A stretch of DNA of 64,000 nucleotides. Origin: Bog-473 sp963753115. GTDB lineage: Bacteria > Actinomycetota > Acidimicrobiia > Acidimicrobiales > RAAP-2. The notes under the pieces are model-generated. The model made no database searches. It had not been told where the DNA came from and saw only the letters and a program-made list of their open reading frames with translations. The DNA lies in the NCBI GenBank assembly GCA_963753115.1, contig CAVWBB010000029.1, positions 62,001-126,000 of the forward strand. The letters are read 5' to 3'. A program made the position numbers and the translations under genes. Shown here one piece after another: positions 9,196 to 19,438 of this stretch. Numbering within the stretch: position 1 is the stretch's first letter; each line of letters starts with the position of its first letter.

Positions 9196-10596
9196 ATGCC
9201 GTTACACAAGCGGGAATCCGTCCGGGACGAAGTGCTCGACTCGATCTACGCCAATCGGGATCTGAACGCCAAGCTCCCATCGACCGCATGTCCCCATGTC
9301 GAGATGCTGCCGGGCGAGGCCTTCCAGGCCATCACCGACGAGCTTCTCCTCGACGGGAACGCACGCCAGAACCTCGCGACCTTCTGCCAGACCTGGGAGG
9401 AGCCGGAGGTTCACAAGTTGATGAACGTCTGCATCGACAAGAACCTCATCGACAAGGATGAGTATCCCCAGAGCGCCGAGATCGAGCGGCGGTGCGTCCA
9501 CATCCTGGCTGATCTGTGGAACGCACCAGCGAGCGTGGCACCTGTTGGCTGCTCGACCATCGGCTCTTCCGAGGCGTGCATGCTCGGCGGCATGGCAGCC
9601 AAATGGCGCTGGCGGGCCAAGCGCCGGGCGGCCGGGAAGTCAACCGAATCACCCAACATGGTCTGCGGCCCCGTCCAGGTGGTCTGGCACAAGTTCGCCA
9701 AGTACTGGGACATTGAGATGCGCGAGATTCCCATGTCCCCCGGCCGCTACTGCATGGACGTGGAGCAGATGCTCGAGCGCGTCGACGAGAACACCATCAT
9801 GGTGGTGCCGACCTTCGGCGTGACCTACACCGGCGCCTACGAGCCGGTGCTCGAGCTGTCGCAGGCGCTCGACAAGCTCCAGGAGGAGACCGGGCTCGAC
9901 GTGGACATCCACATCGATGGCGCGAGCGGCGCGTTCCTGGCTCCGTTCTGCGCACCCGACATCCTCTGGGACTTCCGCGTGCCCAGGGTGAAGTCGATCA
10001 GCACCTCCGGCCACAAGTTCGGGCTGGCCCCCCTCGGGGTCGGATGGGTCCTGTGGCGCGACGAGGCGGAGCTCCCCGACGACTTGATTTTCCACGTCAC
10101 CTATCTCGGCGGCGACATGCCGGTGTTCCAGATCAACTTCTCTCGGCCCGCGGGCCAGGTGGTGGCCCAGTACTACAACTTCGTGCGGCTGGGCCGGGAC
10201 GGTTACCGCAACGTGCACAACGCCTGCTACGACACCGGCAAGTTCCTCGCCGAAGAAGTGGTGAAGCTCGGCCCCTTCGAGCTGTTGGCCGACTCCGATC
10301 CCCAGACGGGCATCCCGTCGGTCGCCTGGCGCATCCGCGAGGGCGAGGATCCCGGCTACACGCTCTACGACATCGCCGACCGCCTGCGGACCCGCGGGTG
10401 GCAGGTGCCGGCCTACCCGTTGACCGGCTCCGTCGCCGACATCTCGGTCCAGCGGATCCTGGTGCGCCAGGGCGTGAGCCGGGACCTGGCGGGGATCCTG
10501 CTCGAGGACATGCAGACGGCCGTCGCCCATTTCGACAAGCACCCTGTCACCGTGTCGATGACCAAAGAGGAATCAGGCGGCTTCAGCCACCTGTAG
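9196..10596 (+). CDS. gadB: glutamate decarboxylase (PLP-dependent)
   Basis: 466 residues from ATG 9196, with AGGGGG seven bases upstream. It carries the group II decarboxylase landmarks: the GSSEACMLGG phosphate-binding segment, HIDGASGAF, and STSGHKFG with the PLP-binding lysine at 274 (Lys 276 in E. coli GadB). It converts glutamate to GABA and CO2 while consuming a proton. The length equals that of E. coli GadB. No glutamate/GABA antiporter is beside it, so an acid-resistance role is not supported by context; GABA metabolism is an alternative. Its 3' end overlaps the convergent channel-like gene by 14 bp. Confidence 0.95.
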   Translation: MPLHKRESVRDEVLDSIYANRDLNAKLPSTACPHVEMLPGEAFQAITDELLLDGNARQNLATFCQTWEEPEVHKLMNVCIDKNLIDKDEYPQSAEIERRCVHILADLWNAPASVAPVGCSTIGSSEACMLGGMAAKWRWRAKRRAAGKSTESPNMVCGPVQVVWHKFAKYWDIEMREIPMSPGRYCMDVEQMLERVDENTIMVVPTFGVTYTGAYEPVLELSQALDKLQEETGLDVDIHIDGASGAFLAPFCAPDILWDFRVPRVKSISTSGHKFGLAPLGVGWVLWRDEAELPDDLIFHVTYLGGDMPVFQINFSRPAGQVVAQYYNFVRLGRDGYRNVHNACYDTGKFLAEEVVKLGPFELLADSDPQTGIPSVAWRIREGEDPGYTLYDIADRLRTRGWQVPAYPLTGSVADISVQRILVRQGVSRDLAGILLEDMQTAVAHFDKHPVTVSMTKEESGGFSHL

Positions 10597-11761
10597 GTGG
10601 GCCGGCGACACCGATCGGCTGCGTGTTCGACCAGTCGATGGGCAGCGGGCGGCGGCGCAGGAACCTCGGCTTGCCCACTTTGGCCGGGCGGTCCGTCGTC
10701 CAGGGCGCCGGCGCGGCCAGCGTGAGCCCGGCCAGGGCGCGGAGCGCGGGGTCGTAGGCCGAGCGGATCCAGGCGAACCGGCGCCACGCCTCCTCCTCCC
10801 GGCCTGGCTCGACGTCGAGGAGCCCTGACAGCGTGGCCATGGCGGCGTCGTACTCATCGCGTGTGATGCTCACCGCCGGCGCGGGCTCGCCGGATCGGAC
10901 CATGCAGTCCTGCAGCCGCACCGATGGAGGCAAGGGGACGTACGCTGCCCGGGCAATCCGCACGATCAGGGGGAGGCCGTAGACCAAGACGGTCAGCGGG
11001 CCCTTCTGGACGTCGGCGAAGACCTCGTCGAAGTCGACGTCGGAGACGGCGAAGACCAGTGCCGACGCGTCGAGCACCGTCCCGACGGTGGCGACCCACG
11101 ATTGCTCGGTGTCGGACTCGGGAAAATAGGTGAGGATCGGGAACGCCGTGTGGGTCTGCTCGAGGTCGAGCATCCAGTCGGCCGAGTTCCGCCAGAGGTC
11201 CGGGATGTCGAAGCTGCCGATCCGCTGCAGGCTCCGCAGGAACTCCGGTGCGCTGGGGGGTGACCCGGCAATCGGCCGGAGGCGGTTGGTGCCTTTCTCC
11301 CGGCCGTTGTACGCGGAGTAGATCGTCGGCAGATAGCTGATGAGAAGAGCGACGAGCCCCAGTCCGATGGTCGCCTCCACGAAGGCGATCCAGATCCGCC
11401 CCGCACCGTTCGGCTCGGCGAACCCCAAGGTGGTGAGCGAGGAGGCGCTGATTTCGAATGCCCGCGACCAGGAGAGGTCGTACGTGCCCCAGTACACGCA
11501 GGTGAACGCGAGCATCATGAAGATCATCCAGACCAGCGGGAGGCTGACCAGGGCGACCGGCGCGTACAGCCGACGAAGCGATCGGGCCTCGCGGCCGTTG
11601 CGCCACCGGTGGACGAGGAGCCGGTAGACCAGCGCGAACACGAACTGCGACAGGCGCGGGTTGCCCTCCTGGGGCAGGACGACGGTCTTGAGCGCCGAGC
11701 CGAGGACGACCAGCGCCACCAGGGCGCCGAGGACCAGGACGAGCACATGGGTGAGGGTCAC
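10583..11761 (-). CDS. ion-channel-like integral membrane protein of unknown function
   Basis: 392 residues. There is one N-terminal transmembrane helix (1-22), two further helices (about 68-90 and 124-148) and between them ASSLTTLGFAEP (107-118), which looks like the pore loop of two-helix potassium channels but with GFAE where GYGD is expected. A long soluble region follows, with WVATVGTVLDASALVF and an ion-channel-associated C-terminal half of unknown fold. Actinobacterial homologues are annotated only as hypothetical or ion-channel proteins. Whether it conducts ions is uncertain because the filter is degenerate. Confidence 0.6.
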   Translation of the reverse strand: MTLTHVLVLVLGALVALVVLGSALKTVVLPQEGNPRLSQFVFALVYRLLVHRWRNGREARSLRRLYAPVALVSLPLVWMIFMMLAFTCVYWGTYDLSWSRAFEISASSLTTLGFAEPNGAGRIWIAFVEATIGLGLVALLISYLPTIYSAYNGREKGTNRLRPIAGSPPSAPEFLRSLQRIGSFDIPDLWRNSADWMLDLEQTHTAFPILTYFPESDTEQSWVATVGTVLDASALVFAVSDVDFDEVFADVQKGPLTVLVYGLPLIVRIARAAYVPLPPSVRLQDCMVRSGEPAPAVSITRDEYDAAMATLSGLLDVEPGREEEAWRRFAWIRSAYDPALRALAGLTLAAPAPWTTDRPAKVGKPRFLRRRPLPIDWSNTQPIGVAGPPTGG

Positions 11762-11792
11762 GGTCGGCGGCTCGACGCAGGCGGGCGAGCGA

Positions 11793-12302
11793 TCAGGAGA
11801 TCGACTGCGCGGCCTCCTGCACCGCCTTGTCGACGTCGGCCTTGTCGACCTGGAGCTCTTTGGCCACCTTCTTCTGGGCCTTCAGCTGGGCCTTCTCGAT
11901 GGCGTCCTCAATCGTCGTCTCGCCGACGATCACGAGCGCGGCCTCGCCGGCATCGATCGCCTCGCCGAATTCCTTGACGTCGGTCCGGGACATCCCCTTC
12001 CACAGGTGCCCGCTCACGCCGCCGATGGCCGCGCCGACGATGGCCGATCCGATGATGGACGGTGGGAACAGAATGCCGACCAGGGCGCCCGCAGCGGCGC
12101 CACCCCAGGCGCCATGGCGGGTCGTCGTCTCATCCTTGTTGACGTGGATCTTCCCCTTGTCGTCCTTGGTGACCACGGCGGCGTCGTAGGTGCCCACGGC
12201 GCCGACCGCGTGCAGATCCTTGACGACCTCGTAGTCGGCACGCGCGTCGACCTCGCTGGCATAGGTCCCTATGTAGATGAACACGCCATCGGCCTTCGAC
12301 AT
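11793..12302 (-). CDS. DUF1269-type protein with glycine-rich membrane hairpin
   Basis: 169 residues from ATG 12302, preceded by AAAGGAG. The N-terminal part (YASEVDARADYEVVKDLH) and a later ALVIVGE segment match DUF1269/general-stress-protein-like folds, and a glycine-rich hydrophobic segment GAAAGALVGILFPPSIIG sits around residues 70-90. The C-terminus is a charged lysine/alanine helix (AQLKAQKKVAKELQ). Function is unknown; such proteins are often stress-related. It lies 31 bp downstream of the channel-like gene's start on the same strand, so the two may be co-transcribed. Confidence 0.7.
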   Translation of the reverse strand: MSKADGVFIYIGTYASEVDARADYEVVKDLHAVGAVGTYDAAVVTKDDKGKIHVNKDETTTRHGAWGGAAAGALVGILFPPSIIGSAIVGAAIGGVSGHLWKGMSRTDVKEFGEAIDAGEAALVIVGETTIEDAIEKAQLKAQKKVAKELQVDKADVDKAVQEAAQSIS

Positions 12303-12450
12303 GGCAACACTCCTTTCCGGTGCCCACCGCTGGGCCCGCGCGCGCCGGGCTGCCCGGGCGCGTTCCCATGAGGGTAGGCCGCACCGGCGCGGCCTGCGAG
12401 ATCGCTGCCAGGCGGCAAGCCTTCCGGCCGGTCTGGCATGATCCCTCCCG

Positions 12451-14148
12451 GTGCCACTTCCCCCGGCCATCGAGATCGCGCGGCAGGCCTCGCTCCGTCC
12501 GATCACGGACATCGCGGCGCAGATGGGCATCGCGCCGGAGCTCCTCGAGCCGTACGGCACGACCGTCGCCAAGGTGGGTCTCGACGCGGTCGAAGCCCTG
12601 GCGGACAGGCCCCGGGCCCGCTATGTCGTGGTGACCGCCGTGACCCCCACGCCACTCGGCGAGGGCAAGACCACGACGACGGTGGGGCTCGGGCAGGCGC
12701 TGGCCTGCATCGGGCGGCAGGCGACCATCGCCATCCGGCAGGCCTCCATGGGCCCCACCTTCGGCATCAAGGGCGGAGCGGCCGGCGGCGGCTACAGCCA
12801 GGTGGTCCCCTTCGAGAACCTGAACCTCCATCTGACCGGCGATCTGCACGCGGTGACGGCAGCCAACAACCTTCTCGCCGCCATGGTGGACAACCACATC
12901 TACAGCGGGAACGCGCTGGGGCTCGACCCCCACGGCGTGACGTGGAAGCGCGTTCTCGACGTCAACGACCGCTCGCTCCGTCACGTCGTGAGCGGGCTGG
13001 GGACGAAGCAGGACGGGACGCCCCGGGAGACCGGGTTCGACATCACGGCCGCGTCCGAGGTGATGGCCATCCTGGCGCTGGCGACCTCGCTGCACGACCT
13101 CCGCGAGCGCATGGGCCGCATCGTCGTCGGCTACACGGTTGCCGGTGACCCGGTGACGGCCGAGCAGTTGCAGGCAGCCGGTGCCATGACGGTGATCATG
13201 CGTGACGCCATCAAGCCCAACCTGCTGCAGACGCTCGAGAACACGCCGGTGCTCGTGCACGCCGGCCCGTTCGGCAACATCGCGCACGGGAACTCGTCCG
13301 TGGTGGCCGACCTGATCGGGATCCACGCGGGAGAGTTCCTGATCACCGAGGCCGGCTTCGGGGCGGACATGGGCGCTGAGCGCTTCTTCAACATCAAGTG
13401 CCGGACCTCTGGCCTGCAGCCCGACGCCGCCGTCGTGGTCACCACGGTCAGGGCGATGAAGCTCCATTCGGGTCGGCACCGGGTCGTCGCCGGACGTCCG
13501 CTGCCGCCGGCCATGCTCGCCGAGAATCCTGAAGAGGTGCAGCTCGGGGCGGCCAACCTCCTGGCCCACCTCGCCATCGTGCGCCGTCATGGCGTCACCC
13601 CGGTCGTGGCCATCAACGCGATGGAGGGCGATTTCCCCTCCGAGCACCTCGCCATCCGGGAGATCGCCGCTTCGGTCGGGGCGAGGGCCGCGGTGTGCAC
13701 CCACTTCGTCGACGGGGGCAAGGGAGCGGTCGAACTGGCCGAGGCCGTCGTCGAGGCGACCGCGGAGCCCGGCGACTTCCGCATGCTCTACGACGACGGG
13801 GCCACGCTGCGGGAGAAGATCGAGACCGTGGCGACCGAGATCTACGGCGCCGATGGCGTGGACTACCTGCCGGCGGCCGCACGGCAACTCGACAACTACG
13901 AACGGGCTGGCTTCGGGTCGCTCCCTGTCTGCATCGCCAAGACGCACCTCTCCATCTCCTCGGACCCTGCTCTCCGCGGTGCGCCTCGGGGATGGCGCCT
14001 CCCCGTACGCGAGGCCCGGGCCAATGTCGGCGCGGGGTTCGTGTATCTGGTCAGCGGGGACATGCGCACCATGCCCGGGCTCTCCAGCAGCCCGGCGGCG
14101 GAGCGGATCGACATCGACGAGAACGGCAACGTGGTCGGCCTCTACTAG
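12451..14148 (+). CDS. fhs: formate-tetrahydrofolate ligase
   Basis: 565 residues from GTG 12451. The ATP-binding loop is TPTPLGEGKTTTT (66-77), followed by the family block RQASMGPTFGIKGGAAGGG and later ITEAGFGADMGAE. It joins formate to tetrahydrofolate with ATP to give 10-formyl-THF for one-carbon metabolism. Length and motifs are standard. The stop codon is followed 26 bp later by an acyl-CoA dehydrogenase start on the same strand. No other C1 gene is nearby, so a role in acetogenesis or formate assimilation is not implied beyond normal folate supply. Confidence 0.95.
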   Translation: MPLPPAIEIARQASLRPITDIAAQMGIAPELLEPYGTTVAKVGLDAVEALADRPRARYVVVTAVTPTPLGEGKTTTTVGLGQALACIGRQATIAIRQASMGPTFGIKGGAAGGGYSQVVPFENLNLHLTGDLHAVTAANNLLAAMVDNHIYSGNALGLDPHGVTWKRVLDVNDRSLRHVVSGLGTKQDGTPRETGFDITAASEVMAILALATSLHDLRERMGRIVVGYTVAGDPVTAEQLQAAGAMTVIMRDAIKPNLLQTLENTPVLVHAGPFGNIAHGNSSVVADLIGIHAGEFLITEAGFGADMGAERFFNIKCRTSGLQPDAAVVVTTVRAMKLHSGRHRVVAGRPLPPAMLAENPEEVQLGAANLLAHLAIVRRHGVTPVVAINAMEGDFPSEHLAIREIAASVGARAAVCTHFVDGGKGAVELAEAVVEATAEPGDFRMLYDDGATLREKIETVATEIYGADGVDYLPAAARQLDNYERAGFGSLPVCIAKTHLSISSDPALRGAPRGWRLPVREARANVGAGFVYLVSGDMRTMPGLSSSPAAERIDIDENGNVVGLY

Positions 14149-14174
14149 GCCGCCGCCCGCGACTGGGAGCGCAC

Positions 14175-15410
<1,236 letters not shown>

Positions 15411-15413
15411 GTC

Positions 15414-15707
15414 ATGGGCTGCCTCCTCGCTCTGCTCACCGCGATCTCGCCGCGGCTTGTCATCTTCCTGCTCTGGATCTTCTCGGACCGGCTGACCATC
15501 GCCTTCCGCTCGGGCTGGGAGGGGATCATCGGTTTCATCCTCCTGCCGTACACGACGCTCTTCTATGCGTTGGTCTACGCGCCGGGGAAGGGCGTGGACG
15601 GGTTCGGCTGGTTCATCGTGGCCCTCGGCGTCCTGCTCGATCTCTGGTCGCACGCCTTCAGCGCACGCGCCCGCCGGCGCCGGGATCGCAGGACGGCGAA
15701 CTCCTAG
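15414..15707 (+). CDS. small three-helix membrane protein of unknown function
   Basis: 97 residues starting 3 bp after the acyl-CoA dehydrogenase stop, so probably translated from the same message. Three hydrophobic helices (about 3-25, 33-55, 60-80) end in a very basic tail (RARRRRDRRTANS), placing the C-terminus in the cytoplasm. Similar short proteins are widespread in actinobacteria but uncharacterised. Its last 4 bp overlap the 3' end of convergent tsaD. Confidence 0.65.
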   Translation: MGCLLALLTAISPRLVIFLLWIFSDRLTIAFRSGWEGIIGFILLPYTTLFYALVYAPGKGVDGFGWFIVALGVLLDLWSHAFSARARRRRDRRTANS

Positions 15708-16702
15708 GCGAAGCGCAGCCGCAGGTCCGGCTCCGGCCCGAAGGAAGGCGGGCTGGGCCCGGAGACCGCCAGCTTCTGCCAGCCGGCGACACCGATCATG
15801 GCCGCGTTGTCGGTCGCCATGGCGTGCGGAGGGATCAGCAGGCGCGTCCCGAACTCGTCGGCCAGCGATTGGGCCCGGGCCCGGAGGATCGGGCTGGCCG
15901 CGACGCCGCCCACAATGGCCACCCCCGGATCGCCGAACTCCTCGAGTGCACGGCGAAGCTTGGCGATGAGCACATCCATGCACGCGGCCACGAACGATGC
16001 CGCCACCTCGGTCTCCGAAAAGCCCGGGTCGGCACGGACGTGGTTGACCACCGCCGTCTTCAGCCCCGAGAAGGAGAAGGTGTAGCCATCCGCCAGCATC
16101 GGCCGGGGGAAGCCGAGCACGTCCTCCCCGGTCGCCGCGAGCCGGTCCAGCACCGGCCCACCGGGATACCCGAGGCCGAGAAAGCGAGCGACCTTGTCAT
16201 AGGCCTCGCCGATGGAGTCGTCGACGGTCTCCCCGAGCAGTTCGTAGCGTCCCGGCTCGGTGCAGCGAGTGAGCATGCAGTGCCCTCCCGACACGAGGAG
16301 AGCGATCTGCGGGAACGGCACCGCCCTGTCAGCCAGGTACACGCTGGCGAGGTGGCCCTCCAGATGGTTGACGCCAACCACGGGGATCCCCCACCCGAGG
16401 GCCAGCGCCTTGGCCGTCGCGATGCCGACCAGCAGCGCGCCCACCAGGCCCGGACCGGAGGTGACGGCGACCGCGGTCAGGTCCTTCCCGGCGACACCGG
16501 CCTCGCGCAGGGCGCGCTCGACGATCGGCGTCACGGTCTCGACATGGGCGCGGCTGGCCAACTCCGGGACGACGCCGCCGAACTCGGCGTGCAGGTCGAT
16601 CTGGCTGGCGACCACGGACGAGCGCACGGCCAGGGAGTCGTCGACGACGGCGGCCGCAGTCTCGTCGCACGACGTCTCAATGGCCAGCAGCGTGCTGCTC
16701 AC
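15704..16702 (-). CDS. tsaD: tRNA N6-adenosine threonylcarbamoyltransferase
   Basis: 332 residues. The ASKHA fold starts with AIETSCDET; the metal-binding HLEGH is at 113-117; further blocks are SGGHCMLTR, DDSIGEAYDK, GGPVLDRLA, FSFSGLKTAV and GGVAASPILRARAQ. It transfers the threonylcarbamoyl group to A37 of ANN-decoding tRNAs. It begins within the last codons of tsaC (4-bp overlap), so the two sequential enzymes of t6A synthesis are translationally coupled. tsaB and tsaE are not in the window. Confidence 0.95.
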   Translation of the reverse strand: MSSTLLAIETSCDETAAAVVDDSLAVRSSVVASQIDLHAEFGGVVPELASRAHVETVTPIVERALREAGVAGKDLTAVAVTSGPGLVGALLVGIATAKALALGWGIPVVGVNHLEGHLASVYLADRAVPFPQIALLVSGGHCMLTRCTEPGRYELLGETVDDSIGEAYDKVARFLGLGYPGGPVLDRLAATGEDVLGFPRPMLADGYTFSFSGLKTAVVNHVRADPGFSETEVAASFVAACMDVLIAKLRRALEEFGDPGVAIVGGVAASPILRARAQSLADEFGTRLLIPPHAMATDNAAMIGVAGWQKLAVSGPSPPSFGPEPDLRLRFA

Positions 16703-17331
16703 CGGGCCTCCTGCAGCGCACCCTCAATGGCAGATCGGGAGATGGCGCCTTCGCGCTCGACCACCGGCGCCGGCCCGCCCACGTTGACCAGTGTCGACGG
16801 GACATCTTCGAGCTGCCCACCATCGACCACCAGCGCAACCGGCTCGCCCAATGCGGTCGCCACGTCGTGCGCCGTGCGCGGCGTGGGTGCGCCATGGTGG
16901 TTGGCGCTCGTGACGACGAGCACGCCGGTCTGCTCCAGGAGCGCACGGAGAAAGTCGTGGTCGGGGATGCGCACGGCCACCTCGGCGCGGCCCTCCAGCC
17001 AGGCGGGCCGGTCGCGTCCCTCCGCAAAGCCGAAAGCCAAGGTCAACGGTCCGGGCCACCAGCGGCGGGCCAGCGCGTCGGCGCCCGGCGTGAAGGCCAC
17101 ACCGAGCGCACGGACCTGTGTCACGGATGCAGCCAGCACGGGAAGGTGCATGCCTTCGGGCCGGTCCTTCAGGCGGTAGACGGCGCGTACCGCCTCGGCC
17201 GCGTCCGGGCGGGCGGCCAACCCGTACACGGTGTCCGTCGGCACCACCGCCACACCGCCGTCGCGCAGCAACTCGAATGCGGCGCGGCGGCCTTCGTCGT
17301 CGGCGCGCACGATCCTCGTCGACCTGGTCAC
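16699..17331 (-). CDS. tsaC: L-threonylcarbamoyladenylate synthase (YrdC/Sua5 family)
   Basis: From GTG 17331 (VTRSTRIVRADDEGRRAAFE) the protein is 210 residues; the frame is open further upstream but that part is the antisense of the VOC gene. YrdC motifs are GGVAVVPTDTVYGLAA, the KxR cluster RLKDRPEGMHLPVL, RIPDHDFL and VVTSANHHGAPT. It forms threonylcarbamoyl-AMP from threonine, bicarbonate and ATP, the substrate for TsaD, which it overlaps by 4 bp. There is no C-terminal Sua5 domain, so it is the short YrdC type. Confidence 0.9.
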   Translation of the reverse strand: MTRSTRIVRADDEGRRAAFELLRDGGVAVVPTDTVYGLAARPDAAEAVRAVYRLKDRPEGMHLPVLAASVTQVRALGVAFTPGADALARRWWPGPLTLAFGFAEGRDRPAWLEGRAEVAVRIPDHDFLRALLEQTGVLVVTSANHHGAPTPRTAHDVATALGEPVALVVDGGQLEDVPSTLVNVGGPAPVVEREGAISRSAIEGALQEAR

Positions 17332-17350
17332 CTTCGGTCGGGTGGGCCGG

Positions 17351-17809
17351 TCAGAGCCGGAGGGGGCGGACGGCGGCACCGACCAGCGTCGGATTCGACT
17401 TCCAGTCCACGCCGGGGACGTCCACGTAGAGCTCGATCTCGTTGCCATCCGGATCCAGGATGTAGAGGCTGTGGGTGACGGTGTGGTCGGCGGACCCCAC
17501 GACCGTCGCTCCGGCCTCCTGCACCGCCGCCAGCGCAGCGCGCAGGTCGTCGTCGGTCTCGCCCACGTTCAATCCGAAGTGGTACATCCCGACGCGCCGG
17601 CCGACCGGGATGGGCGCGGCGTCGGCACCGACCTCGATCAGCAGCAGCTCGTGATGGGTGCGCCCCGAGGAGAACCCGGCGGCGCCCACGGGGGCCTCGC
17701 CCGGTGCGGGAAGGATCTGCTGCCACCCGAGGATGTCGCGGTAGAACGCCACCGATCGCCCGAGGTCGCGCACGTAGAGCACCAGGTGGCCGAGTTCCCG
17801 AACCTTCAT
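17351..17809 (-). CDS. VOC family protein, extradiol-dioxygenase-like
   Basis: 152 residues with metal-ligand positions of the VOC fold: His 8 in ELGHLVLYVRD, a central His in VGMYHFGLNVGE and Glu in DPDGNEIELYVDVPG. The DPDGNxIEL ending is typical of glyoxalase and catechol-2,3-dioxygenase-like enzymes, and all ligands are conserved, so it is probably catalytic. Its start overlaps the stop of the WS/DGAT gene by 4 bp, so they form one translational unit; a role in lipid or aromatic metabolism is possible but not shown. Confidence 0.82.
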   Translation of the reverse strand: MKVRELGHLVLYVRDLGRSVAFYRDILGWQQILPAPGEAPVGAAGFSSGRTHHELLLIEVGADAAPIPVGRRVGMYHFGLNVGETDDDLRAALAAVQEAGATVVGSADHTVTHSLYILDPDGNEIELYVDVPGVDWKSNPTLVGAAVRPLRL

Positions 17810-19323
17810 GCGCTCACGCTACCGGCCGCACCGGTGTCGACGGACGCTGCGGCGCGGATCCAGTTGGCCGTCGAGGGCATGCCGGGCCCGAGGTGGATGG
17901 GGACGTCGAAGGGCTGCGACTCGAGCCCGGCCGCCTCCATCAGCTCGGTCAGGGCATGGGGGATGGCCGAGGCAACGTCCCACAGCCGCGGCACGGCGCG
18001 GGAGTCGGAGGCGAGCCCCCAGTACAAGACGCCCATATTGCTCATGATGGTGATGTTGAGCCCCATGCCGTCCATGACCGGGCCGAGGGGGAACATACCG
18101 AGCATCCGGCTGCCACCGAGGTAGAGCGGGACGTCCGGCCCGGGGACGTTGGACACGACGAGGTTGGCCACGGGGCGGTGTCGATCGGCGAGCTTCATCC
18201 CCGTATAGAGCCGGGCGGCGGCGGCGAAGACATTGGGCGTGGCGTGCTCGGCCCAGTTCTGGAGCGTCGTCGCGCCGAGCGCCTGGTGCTCTTCCTTGGC
18301 CCCCTTGGTGCCCTCGTGGATGAACTGCAGCCGCTCCAACGGGTCTTCGATGTGGCAGGGCAACTGCACGAACATGGCGGACACCTTGTTGGAGCCCTTC
18401 AGCTCCGCCACGTCGGGCGTGACCGAGACGGGCACCACCGAGACGAGTGGGATGTCGGGGAGCTCGTCGCCGGCCAGCAGGTAGCTGCGCAGCGCGCCGG
18501 TGCACATGGCGAGGACGACGTCGTTGACCGTCGTGCCCATCTTGTTCTTCAGCGCCTTGGCGTCAGCCAGGCTGGCGGCGGCGAAGGCGACCCGGCGCCG
18601 GGCGTGGACGGCCACGTTGATGGAGGTGCGTGGTGCCGTCAGCGGCAGGGCGGCCTTTCCCGTGAGCCCCTGGCGGATCCGCCGCACATCGAAGATGTTC
18701 CGCGTCGTCCGCAGCATCGTCCGCCCGAGGTCGAAGGGCGCCACGAGGCCGGCCATCATGGCCTGGGAGACCAACTCGAGGCCCGAGGGGATGCGCGAGT
18801 CGAGCTGGCGTGCCTTCTGCGCCGGCGTCTCCGGAGGGGTGGGCTCCAAGTCGAAGAGCACGCCGAGCAACTCGGCCCCCGAGACCCCGTCGATCGTGCT
18901 GTGGTGCATCTTGATCACCAGCGCGATCTTCCCGTCCTCCAATCCCTCCACGATCCACATCTCCCAGAGGGGCCGGTCGCGGTGAAGCTGGCGGCTGATC
19001 ACGTCGGCCGCGAAGTCGCCCAGCTCACGCATGCCTCCCGGGGAGGGGAGCGCAGCACGACGGAGGTGGTTGTCGATGTCGAAATCGGGGTCGTCCACCC
19101 AGACCGGGTGGCCGAGCCGCATCGGCACCTCCACCAGGCGGCGCTGGAACACCGGCGCCAATGGGATGCGGTCGTTGATCAATTGCCGGATCCGCCGGAA
19201 GGAGTAGCCGCCGGGCACGGTCGACGGGTCGAAGACCGCGGTCATGGCCACGTGCATGTGGAGCGTCGGCGTCTCCATATAGAGGAAACTCGCATCGAGC
19301 CCGGTCAGCCGTTCGGGGGTCAT
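17806..19323 (-). CDS. wax ester synthase/diacylglycerol acyltransferase (WS/DGAT)
   Basis: 505 residues from ATG 19323 with AAGGAGAG upstream. It has the acyltransferase catalytic motif HHSTIDG (140-146), PLWEMW just before it, NDVVLAMCTGALR, and the C-terminal VSNVPGP block typical of the family. It makes wax esters or triacylglycerols from acyl-CoA and an alcohol or diacylglycerol at the membrane. It is a hallmark storage-lipid enzyme of actinobacteria. The divergent alpha/beta hydrolase at 19439 could act on the same lipids; that link is inference. Confidence 0.92.
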   Translation of the reverse strand: MTPERLTGLDASFLYMETPTLHMHVAMTAVFDPSTVPGGYSFRRIRQLINDRIPLAPVFQRRLVEVPMRLGHPVWVDDPDFDIDNHLRRAALPSPGGMRELGDFAADVISRQLHRDRPLWEMWIVEGLEDGKIALVIKMHHSTIDGVSGAELLGVLFDLEPTPPETPAQKARQLDSRIPSGLELVSQAMMAGLVAPFDLGRTMLRTTRNIFDVRRIRQGLTGKAALPLTAPRTSINVAVHARRRVAFAAASLADAKALKNKMGTTVNDVVLAMCTGALRSYLLAGDELPDIPLVSVVPVSVTPDVAELKGSNKVSAMFVQLPCHIEDPLERLQFIHEGTKGAKEEHQALGATTLQNWAEHATPNVFAAAARLYTGMKLADRHRPVANLVVSNVPGPDVPLYLGGSRMLGMFPLGPVMDGMGLNITIMSNMGVLYWGLASDSRAVPRLWDVASAIPHALTELMEAAGLESQPFDVPIHLGPGMPSTANWIRAAASVDTGAAGSVSA

Positions 19324-19438
19324 CGACTCTCCTTGGTCATCGCTGTGCGTCCATAACCTCGCGCCAACGCCAGGCCAGGGCAAACCTCCCGACCAGGGTG
19401 GACTGCGGGGAACGGCCAAAAGGGGGGAAGATGGTGGT

